A model generated the notes under the pieces. That model searched no databases. It had not been told where the DNA came from and saw only the letters and a list, made by a program, of their open reading frames with translations. A stretch of DNA of 64,000 nt from Oryza sativa Japonica Group (lineage: Eukaryota > Streptophyta > Magnoliopsida > Poales > Poaceae), in NCBI RefSeq assembly GCF_034140825.1, contig NC_089046.1, forward strand, positions 24,040,501 through 24,104,500, given 5' to 3'. Positions 56,136-64,000 of this stretch are shown one piece after another (within the stretch, counting starts at the first letter, position 1; every line of letters begins with the position of its first letter). The position numbers and the translations under genes were made by a program.

Positions 56136-57590
56136 GGTCACATTGGTCTCGAGTCTGCACATGCATCATTCCACTTGTCATGTCCGGGTCTTGGTTGCAT
56201 CATGTCTAGACCTGCTCTTTGGAGAAGTCAACCCATCCTTACAGCAGAGTCGGAGGTCCTCACTAACTCATGCATCAATACATGTGTCAGCCTGTCCTTA
56301 TCACTTCTGCAGAAGAGAGGGTTAAGTTGGCTGCCTGCTAACTTTGCTTAAGGCATCTAGAACCTTCATTTCTTACTGGAGGTGAGATGAGCTTCTACAG
56401 TTGCCTGGCATCCCGATTGTTCATCGGCATGGCTTGGCATGCGTAGGGTCTGGGTGCTATCGTTTTCCATTGCATTCATTGCATGCATCGAACTTTGGTC
56501 GGATGGTCACTCGATACATGGTCCAGTTGCTTATGTTTCAATTAAGCAAAAAGAGGGCTCGAATGCATTGTCACAGGATTATTTTGTATTAGCTCAGGGC
56601 GACAAAGTTCATTATGTCGGACCTGAGCGTTCTGTCCCTCCCTTAGCTGGTAGCTTTTCTTTAATTTCCTAGCATTTTCTTCACTTGCATTGTCTTGCAT
56701 TCATTCTTGGTCTGTTTTGTAAGAGTTCACCTTTTATCAAAACTTCGGTCCAGTCCGGTCCGGTACAGCACGCCGTTGTACAAGTCCTCGCGTGCATCGG
56801 TTTTATTTCCTGGTGTATCGGAGCAGCAGGCATTTGTACTTTCTTTCTTTTTTTTTGGGTTACTATCCTCTGCTCCATTTCAGTTTCCTTGAAGAAGCTG
56901 GGCTGCTGAAAAACAAAAACAATTATAGGTCTTGGAGTGGTTTTTTTGGGAGGCGGTTGGCCGAGTTGAATTTGTTTACAAAAATTGTATTATTCTATGG
57001 AGCTCTGCCTCCTCTCTCCCCCCATGTGTCATATAATTTGCTGGCATATTATGAGAATATGGTGAAATGCGTTGAAATGATATGGTGTTTTGCTTGCATG
57101 GTATGCTCGTATGGTTTGATTCGGTAAGAGTTTGGTGCCCAGTCCCTCTGTGGCTGTATATACAGTTATTACTGCCTAGTGTAAAGTTTCGAAATTGAAT
57201 GATGAATTTGATTCATTTGTTAATTTTCTGTTTATCCGAGTGGTGAAGTTGCCTCAGGTTTGCTGGTTGGCAAAACTACAGACGCGTTGGCCGATTTGTT
57301 CGATTTGCAGAAATGGATGTGTGCATTAGTAGCAGTAGTGCGCTACGTTTAGCACACGTAGCAGTGCGAACTGCAAACCCAGCGAAGTTTCCTCTCGACG
57401 CGGTTGCCATCGATCATCAAATCGGTCGTTTGTTTCTGTTCTTTCTTTGCACTTGCACTGCCACTGCGGGATGCGTATTATTTGGCTGCCACATGCAAGT
57501 TCAGACTTCTTGATTCCACTGCGGTCAGATTCGGTAAGTTTTCAAGAGGAAGTTATCTGAAGCTAAACCGATTTGAACATCTACAAATGT
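56136..57590 (+). other. Importin beta 3' UTR and downstream DNA
   Basis: The 3' UTR starts at 56136 and probably runs several hundred bases. No clear AATAAA was found near the expected end, so the limit is uncertain. No second gene is seen. Confidence 0.5.
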
Positions 57591-57593
57591 CAG

Positions 57594-57668
57594 TGATCGG
57601 AGCCATCCCTCTCTACAAAGGTATAATGCATTAGTGATCGGAGCCATCCCTCTCTACATAGATATAAT
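57594..57668. repeat. Two-copy tandem repeat, about 41-bp period
   Basis: GTGATCGGAGCCATCCCTCT followed by CTACA-A-GATATAATG-ATTA occurs twice in direct succession with a few differences. Confidence 0.85.
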
Positions 57669-59255
57669 GTATTATGGGCCGTTCTGGATTGAAGCCTAAA
57701 CGTGCCCTACCAATATTTTTGATAGCTTGAAGAGTAGGCACGGTTGTTTAGTTTGAAGCCAAATAATTAACATTGCCAATGTTCAATTTGGCAATTTCTA
57801 AATTCTAATCAAAGTTTTGGCTTCTAATTTGTATGAAACCAAATACAACTTTACCCTACCAAAGAAATGTTAGTGCTAAAATTTGCTCAGGTTTTGGCAC
57901 TACCAATATTTTGATTGGGCATTGTTATAACTGTTTGTATATACTTGTATGGACAATGTTTTAGGAAGAAGCTAAGCTAAAAGAACATGTGGTTCCAAGT
58001 ATTAATATTCTTTCCTATCACTCTTCCTCTCTCTCTCAGGGTACTAGCAGTACCATGAAGGATATGAATGGAAGTACCTTCTGAGTTCTGATGTATTCTA
58101 GTTTTAAAATAAATTAAATACCTAATATGAACTTAAAAAAAACAAATTCCTGTCATACATCACTACCTATATATACTTATGTTCATTTTGCAATTCTATT
58201 CGAATAGCCCAATATGCTTTTATTTTTGCATGAATCATAGGCTTGGCGATAACACTAGAATGGGAAGTGGAAGTTAGATGAGAGTAAGACAGCTTCCTTA
58301 TGAAACCACATGATTTTATATGTGGGTGAGCCTTTGAGAGTGTTTTTTTTTCTCTCTTTTCCCTCATGTCACGTCGCATTAGTCTGATTTTGAATTCTGA
58401 AGACATGTTCTTTATTTGCTCCAACGTAATTTGTTCCAAGTGTCTCTGCTCTTCAGGAACAATCACATAGCTTTAGAAATACAGCTTCAGTTCCAGATTC
58501 TGACCAGCCAGCTGATATGATTTGTTTGATAATGCCCTCTGTTATTAAGGATGATTCTTGGTTCAGACTGGAGAATTCAAATTACAAAAAGGTTCAGATT
58601 GCTTTGAGAGGTACTAGTACAGCATTTTAGCATAGATAAAAATGAGAGAAATTAACCGAGATAGACTTCAGGAGTTCAGGGGCAATAAATGAAACACTTC
58701 TTCCATCCAACCCATTGCATGGTGTATTTTCCATATGCCAGATGCAGTTTGGTTGTCACTTAATTCCTGCCTCCCCATTTCATTGTAAAACAAAACTATT
58801 TCAAATTTGATTTTTAAAAATAGTTTTGGATAGATATCTTACTTGGCCTTTTAGCAAACATGAAAAGAGAGACAATGGAAGTGCGGAAAAGAGCACCTAA
58901 AATTAATCCTAAAATCAAAATCAACCTTAATGTAGTTTGAACATAACTATCTAATTTCTAAGGCAGTTTTTTTTAACAGAAACAATCAATATAAATCTCT
59001 TCCTTATAATTATAATGAAACTCAATCCATCCTTTACATCAGAGATATATGTACCCAACCAAAGTAGGAGTAACCAACTAGTTTAATCCCTACAAGGCTA
59101 CCAACTCAAATTAGCCCCCTCTAAAAAACCCCCCTCAAATTAGCCCCTAATTTGTCTATCTTAGAAGAAAAATCCAAAGGGTTAAAGTCCCAATCTTCTC
59201 AAATAAGATTCAATCCTATCCTAGGATTAGCCTAAACTTCATTTCTTTAATCCAA
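57669..59255. other. Gene-free gap upstream of the thaumatin-like gene
   Basis: No credible gene. 57690-57920 resembles a degraded MITE of unknown group. The rest is AT-rich and unassigned. Confidence 0.4.
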
Positions 59256-59263
59256 ACTTCGCC

Positions 59264-59275
59264 TATAAAAGCAGC
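59264..59275 (+). promoter_or_regulatory. TATA box of the thaumatin-like gene
   Basis: CCTATAAAAGCA about 65 nt before the start codon, with a probable start of transcription around CATCACTCAAACTC (59282-59296). Confidence 0.7.
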
Positions 59276-59333
59276 TCGTCTCATCACTCAAACTCACACA
59301 CTCCAAGCAAGAACTCAGCTTAGCTAGCTAGCA

Positions 59334-60026
59334 ATGGCCAGCGCCCTCGCCTTCGTCGCCGTCCTCCTCGCCGCCGCCGCCGCGGCGACCTCGCCGGCGG
59401 CGGTGGCGGCCACCACGCTGACCATCCAGAACCTGTGCCCGCACCCGGTGTGGCCGCTCGTCACCCCCACCTCCGGCCAACCCATCTCCGACAACACCGC
59501 GCGCCTCGACCCCAACTCCCTCATCTCCCTCGCCTTCCCGCCCACGCCGTGGTCCGGCCGCGTCGCCGCGCGCACCGGCTGCGACGCGGCGGCGTCGCCG
59601 CCGGCCGGGTGCGAGACCGGCGCCTCGCCGCCGTCCACCGTGGCGCAGCTGAGCGTCCACGGCGGCGGCGACGTCGCGACGTACAGCGTCAGCCTCGTGG
59701 ACGGCTTCAACGTGCCCGTGGTCGTCAGCCCGCAGGCCGTCGGCGGCGGCCAGTGCCCCGCCCTCGGCTGCGTCGTCGACCTCAACTGCGACTGCCCGCT
59801 GGGGCAGCGGTTCTCCGACGGCGCCGCCTGCCGCGGCCCGCCGGAGTACTTCAAGGGCCGGTGCCCGCAGACGAGGACGACGCCGGGCGACGTCGAGCCC
59901 GTGCCGCAGAGCTGCCGCTCCCCCGGCGAGCTCAAGGTCATCTTCTGCCCGCCCACCATGCTCACCGCCGCCGCCGCCGCCGCCGCCAGCGACATGCTCA
60001 TCCGTACCGTCGTCGCCTCCAGCTAG
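59334..60026 (+). CDS. Small thaumatin-like protein (230 aa, intronless, degenerate acidic cleft)
   Basis: A secreted protein of the PR-5/thaumatin family. The signal peptide is at about residues 1-25 (hydrophobic, Ala-rich). The mature part starts TTLTIQNLCPHPVWPLV. The core family stretch YSVSLVDGFNVPVVVSP lies at about 120-136, then CPALGCVVDLNCDCP and a C-terminal CPPTM followed by an Ala run. I count 11 Cys in the mature part, while typical short members have 10 and long ones 16. Of the five acidic-cleft residues (REDDD) usual in antifungal members, the Glu position reads Gln (STVAQLSV) and the first Asp reads Ser (TYSVS). A classical glucan-binding cleft is therefore doubtful. At about 200 residues mature it is between the short and long classes. 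Strong GC bias at third positions fits rice single-exon genes. The biochemical role is uncertain. Confidence 0.9.
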   Translation: MASALAFVAVLLAAAAAATSPAAVAATTLTIQNLCPHPVWPLVTPTSGQPISDNTARLDPNSLISLAFPPTPWSGRVAARTGCDAAASPPAGCETGASPPSTVAQLSVHGGGDVATYSVSLVDGFNVPVVVSPQAVGGGQCPALGCVVDLNCDCPLGQRFSDGAACRGPPEYFKGRCPQTRTTPGDVEPVPQSCRSPGELKVIFCPPTMLTAAAAAAASDMLIRTVVASS

Positions 60027-61195
60027 ATCGCTCGCTTCGCCGGCGAGACGACGGCGAGAAGAGAAATCCCGTGCCTAATGCTGACGCATGCATGGGCTTA
60101 ATAATAAATTAATTAATCAATTAAGCTGTGGCTTTGAGCATGTTAATTACTACTTAATTAATCTTAATTAGCATCGATCTGTGGCTGTGGAGATGTAATT
60201 AGCTCGAGCTTTGGCTTGGAGCATACTTGGTGTTCGTCTGTGTTGTTTTTCGATGTGCTACGCCATTAGCAATGGCTAGCAAAAAATAATCAATCAGTAT
60301 GAAATTTCTCGTGTTGTGATGAATTTACATGGTGTATTTAATTCGTTATTTACCATAAATTTCATCATATATATTATCTAGAAAGTAATTTGTTATATAT
60401 ATAGAGCTGATAATTAAGTAAAAACATTCTGTGTTATCGTCCCTGCTCCGCGTTAATTAACGCAAAATAGACAAGTTATATACTACTCTATACTTAATAT
60501 AACTTCTGTGAAATTTCTACGCTTTCATTGATAAATACATTTTTCTACGCTTCATTTTTTTTTTCTGAAGCTGAGGAGGCTAGTCCTCATTCCATGAGAG
60601 AGAAACAACAGCGACTACAGTTGATCAATCCAGGTAGTCCGCAAATTATACTTTCAAAAACTGAATAATGAAGGACGCAAATTCGAAAATCCAATCTAGC
60701 TAGTAGAAAAGTTCAAACACGGCCTCAAATCCAAATTAAAAGTTCATGCACGAGCGGCTGATGCGCGTACCGTGTGCGAATTCAATCGATCAATACGAAT
60801 GGTTCTATTTTTATGACGACTAAACATAAATATGACTTTATTTAACTTTTGACATGCATATATACCTTGCTTCTTTGCAGAGAAAAGTGCCTTGCATTGG
60901 CTAACTAAAGGCAAAGTTGAAATTTGGGGATTTAGCTCGATATGTCATCATCATTAGCTGAATTATAGTACGAACTTGTCTAGGAAATCGGGCAAAGCCG
61001 GTAAAGTAAAAGGAGCTCATCAAGTTGAGAGTACCAGACAAATTGATTGTGTTTCAAATTCGAATCTGTTCCGGAATCAGGAACATTCAATAAACCACAG
61101 CTGGGTTTTCGTTTTCTGCGAGTTAATCTTAACTAATTAAAAGATTCGTATTTTTCCAATCGTCACCTCGTCCGTGCGCTGTTTTTTCGTCCGTG
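60027..61195. other. Thaumatin-like 3' UTR and gene-free gap
   Basis: 3' UTR, then AT-rich DNA. A T-run at 60558-60567 followed by GAAGCTGAGGAGGCTAG may be a short LINE 3' remnant, but without a target duplication I leave it unassigned. No gene seen. Confidence 0.4.
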
Positions 61196-61215
61196 CCCCC
61201 CCCCCCCCCCCCCCC
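61196..61215. repeat. Poly-C tract (20 bp)
   Basis: An uninterrupted run of C. It is prone to length error in sequencing and assembly. Confidence 0.9.
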
Positions 61216-61230
61216 AAATCATCCGCCCCC

Positions 61231-61369
61231 AAAATCTCATCCGGAATTCCATCATACAAATTGAATCGGACGGGGAATACTGAAACATATACACACAACC
61301 AAAATCCCATCCGGAATTCCATCATACAAATTGAATAGGAGAGGGAAAACTGAAACATATACACACAAA
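61231..61369. repeat. Two-copy tandem repeat, 70-bp period
   Basis: Units starting AAAATCTCATCCGGAATTCC (61231) and AAAATCCCATCCGGAATTCC (61301), both ending GAAACATATACACACAA, at about 90 percent identity. Confidence 0.92.
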
Positions 61370-61472
61370 TTTTATCCAAATCCTAGAGAAAACATTACTA
61401 CAAGAACACAAATAAAAAAACCAAACCGGAAGGGGAGGGTGCCGCCGCCACTGCCGAACCGCAGCCGCCTCC

Positions 61473-61885
61473 CACTGGATCCGGCGGAGGGGAGGGCGCC
61501 GCCGCCGCTGGGACGCCGGGTTGCCACCGCCTCCCCTCCCCTCCCCTCCCGCTGGATCCGAACGCCGGGCCACCACCATCTCACCGCCGCCTCCCCTCTC
61601 ACTGGATCCGGCGGAGGGGAGGGCGCCGCCCCACCACCACCGTCTCCCCTCCCGTCCCTCCGGGAAACCGGGCCGCCGCCGCCTCCCCTCCCACTGGATC
61701 CGGCGGAGGGGAGGGCACCACTACCACCACACATGAGACAGAGAGGAAGAGGGTGCTGCTGGCCATGGGGAAGGAGCCATGGAGGGGGAGGGGACGGAGA
61801 AAGAGGGTGCTGGGAAGGAGCCATGGAGGGGGGGAGGGGACGGAGGAAGAGGGTGCTGGGAAGGAGCCATGGGAGGGGGAGGGGG
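61473..61885. repeat. GC-rich repeat patch (dispersed and tandem units)
   Basis: CACTGGATCCGGCGGAGGGG plus AGGGC occurs at 61473, 61600 and 61692 with CCGCCGCCTCCCCTC spacers. Then about three tandem 50-bp units of AAGAGGGTGCTGGGAAGGAG plus CCATGG occupy 61746-61885. The open frames here are a by-product of repeats and base composition. The patch grades into a GC-rich stretch ending near 62040, possibly part of an old transposon interior. 62040-62960 is AT-rich, gene-free and contains MITE remnants (ACACCGTTTAGTAGTTTGG at about 62174). Confidence 0.8.
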
Positions 61886-62956
61886 ACGGCGTGCGTAGAG
61901 GGTGAGGGGAGGGGGAAGGGGTCGCCAGATGAGAAGGAGATAGGGGTAGGCGGAGAAGAGAAAAAAAAGAGGCGGGCGGAAGTAACGAGGCGCGCCGCTC
62001 TCTCGCTCTCCGCTCGTGTCCACCGTCACGCTCGTATGGGCAATTTTTTTTAAAAAAAAAGGCAGAGCAAGCAATTAATACATGATTAATTAATTATTAA
62101 TTATTATAAATTTGAAAAATGGGTTCCTTTGAATTTTTTAAATAACTTTTATATATTATTTTTCAAAAAATACACCGTTTAGTAGTTTGGAAATGTGTTA
62201 ACGAAAAACAAAAAAGTTCAAGTTTAGAGTTGGAGTTTAGAAGGGGGCCTTAAACGTAACAATCAGATTTCATCCATCGTGGTGCGTCATCACCACTTCA
62301 GCCTGAGAGGATCGGGAGTTAGGACAGGAAAAACTGAAATAGGGTTAGGGTTTTGGTACCGGCCGTTTTAATGGATTCTGAACCGATCCGAACCGTCCAT
62401 CAAAACGAGTGGCTCGGATCAATCCCGCATCGAGCTGGCCTCCATCTCTGCGCTGCAGCACTACTGGGCCGCACGCAGCACATGAAGCACTAACAGCGTG
62501 TGATTGAGTTGTTGGGCCACATTTGGTATGGTTAGTCTTTTTTTAAAGCAGCAAGTCCACTTTGTCTCTCTCAAATATATCTCCAATCTAATTTTCATAG
62601 AAAAACTAAAAATAAAAATTACCTGACAAAATACAATTACCCAACAAGAGGAAGTTAGTCTTTTTTTAATTGCGATAAAACCTTAGTTGATGTTGAAATA
62701 TATTGTTTTCAACATGTTGTTTATTGGCAAATTTATATCAAGAATGCCTTACTCTAAAAGGACTCATATCACAAATTAAATCCTAAAAATATTTATTGTG
62801 ATTTTAATTGAAATTACTCCGTAGCAACGCACTATTGAATAATAATTTATTATGAGCTATATTTCCCTCTATCATTTGAGACTTTTTCTAGCGAGATAAA
62901 AGTACCAAAGCAGTGTAAAAAAATTTCAGTTACAAACAAATATTTTTAGTTTTAAT

Positions 62957-62987
62957 ACACCACAGCGAAGCACGGGCATGTTGCTAG
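62957..62987 (+). mobile_element. Helitron 3' terminus (5' end not found)
   Basis: The stretch ACACCACAGCGAAGCACGGG then CATGTTGCTAG, followed by T, has the typical grass Helitron 3' end (short GC-rich hairpin region then CTAG). The matching TC start upstream is not clear, so the element's extent is unknown, possibly several hundred bases to the left. Confidence 0.6.
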
Positions 62988-64000
62988 TTACTTAAATTTC
63001 CCACAAAACCATTTTGCTTCACTTGAAAAATTTTCAATTCTGTTTATTTAACTTCTATTTTTTTGAAGGTACTAATAAACCATCGGATATGCTTGGTAGG
63101 CTCTGCCTATTTATTTCAAAAGTATTTCTTGGGTGTCAGGTGCTTTATAGGTTTGGGGTAAAATAGCATGCATAATCACTGTACTAATCATGATTCCAGT
63201 GGTTAAAGCCGAGGAATCTGTACTACAAAGAAAAATCTACAAAAGTTTAAAGATAAAGACCAATTCCTCTGCCTTATTCTCTGCTTTTTCGCCGTAAGAA
63301 TGAACATTTTAGTTTGGCGGTTTTCGCTCTTGAATACCACCAAAGTTTGCTTGCTCGCCCAATAATCATTGAATAGAAGCATTTTCATTGAAGGGAAAAA
63401 TTACATGACAAATAGCATCAAAACTCTGTCAGTTGTTTCTACTCCTATGAGAAAATGAACAGCACTGACAGAAGCTGTAGAACAAGTGAAACTTCATTTT
63501 TGGCTGCGTTCGGGAGGAGGGCACGCACAACGAAGCATGCATTATTGCATAATTAATTAAGCATTAGCTATTTTTTAAAAAAAATAGATTAATTTGATTT
63601 TTTTTAAATAACTTTCATATAGAAATTTTTTATAAAAGACGCACTGTTTAGTAGTTTGAAAAAAATGTACGCGGAAAACGAGGGAGTAAGAACACATCCT
63701 TTGTTGTTGAAATGGCGAAGACAAGCTCTGGCAAGGCTATATTAGGGCTTAGGTCCAAAACCTGTTGGGCCACTTAAGTCCTCCTTTTCATGGGCCTCAA
63801 CAAGTTCCATCCTTTTGATGGGCTGATATTTTGGGCAAAATTTTGGCACACATGGATGGGCCAGTATTGAGGCCCATCAAAAATGAATCATGATAATGTG
63901 ATGACCCAGCCCAAGATGAGTTGGCCTGGCCTAACAAACATATCAGTCCTTACTGTTCAATATCAGGAGAAAAGAAAAGAACAGAAGAGATCTAAGAATA
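62988..64000. other. Gene-free right edge
   Basis: No gene seen. 63580-63690 contains a degraded transposon end (GACGCACTGTTTAGTAGTTTG, resembling 62170). 63750-63920 holds six TGGGCC/TGGGCT-type motifs in both orientations, commonly found in plant promoters of growth-related genes. Confidence 0.4.

Noticed and set aside
58167-58466. 99-codon minus-strand open frame
   Set aside because: No recognisable domain, AT-rich intergenic setting, and no promoter or splice support.
59435-60112. Second long frame overlapping the thaumatin-like gene on the same strand, and one on the opposite strand
   Set aside because: Arg/Pro-rich shadow frames of a GC-biased gene; the thaumatin frame has the signal peptide and family motifs.
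61196-61215. Poly-C run as a functional element
   Set aside because: It may be partly a sequencing or assembly length artefact, and nothing nearby gives it a role.
61331-62074. Open frames of up to 240 codons in the GC-rich repeat patch
   Set aside because: Pro/Arg/Gly-rich translations of tandem repeats, open on both strands.

Overview
This is plant nuclear DNA, almost certainly rice (Oryza sativa or a very close relative). The signs are monocot-style GC-rich single-exon genes, rice-type metallothioneins with introns, many Stowaway-like MITEs with the CTCCCTCCGTT terminus, Mutator-like elements with 9-bp target duplications, Helitrons, and a young Ty3/gypsy element with long GC-rich LTRs. 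From memory, the order RPL8, metallothionein cluster, importin beta-1, thaumatin-like matches the long arm of rice chromosome 12. I could not align the sequence to confirm this.

Layout. 1-846 is the last intron and last exon of ribosomal protein L8 (+). From 1.6 to 42 kb lies a tandem cluster of four type-1 metallothionein genes, all on the minus strand: 1661-2342, 28227-29169, 32714-33349 and 39942-40582. Each has three exons, and each carries an upstream block of about 1 kb that was duplicated with it. A fifth, gene-less copy of this upstream block lies at 45.9 kb. The cluster is spread out by transposons. The largest is a three-layer nest at 3975-27786: a nearly full-length LINE, a young Ty3/gypsy element inside the LINE's ORF1, and a 3.1-kb solo LTR inside one LTR of that element. 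Smaller insertions include a Helitron in intron 1 of the second metallothionein gene, a foldback MULE, two abutting MULEs (one Pack-MULE-like), another solo LTR, three short LINE fragments and several MITEs. A 5' fragment of a TIM9 gene sits at 35.7 kb.

From 43 to 64 kb the sequence is more ordinary and genic: an intronless F-box gene (43226-44623, minus), a two-exon CASP-like membrane protein (48282-48949, +), importin subunit beta-1 with a 5' UTR intron (coding 53412-56135, +) and an intronless small thaumatin-like protein (59334-60026, +). The rest is MITE-rich intergenic DNA, a GC-rich repeat patch at 61.2-62.0 kb and a Helitron 3' end near 63.0 kb. The right edge has a cluster of TGGGCC/GGCCCA motifs that may belong to a promoter beyond the window.

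The host genes do not form a pathway: ribosome, metal binding, protein turnover, cell-wall or membrane scaffold, nuclear import and defence. The metallothionein cluster is the only functionally coherent group. I found no undescribed biological system. The notable content is how the metallothionein array was duplicated, lost and interrupted, plus a young, apparently whole retroelement with an extra ORF before gag.
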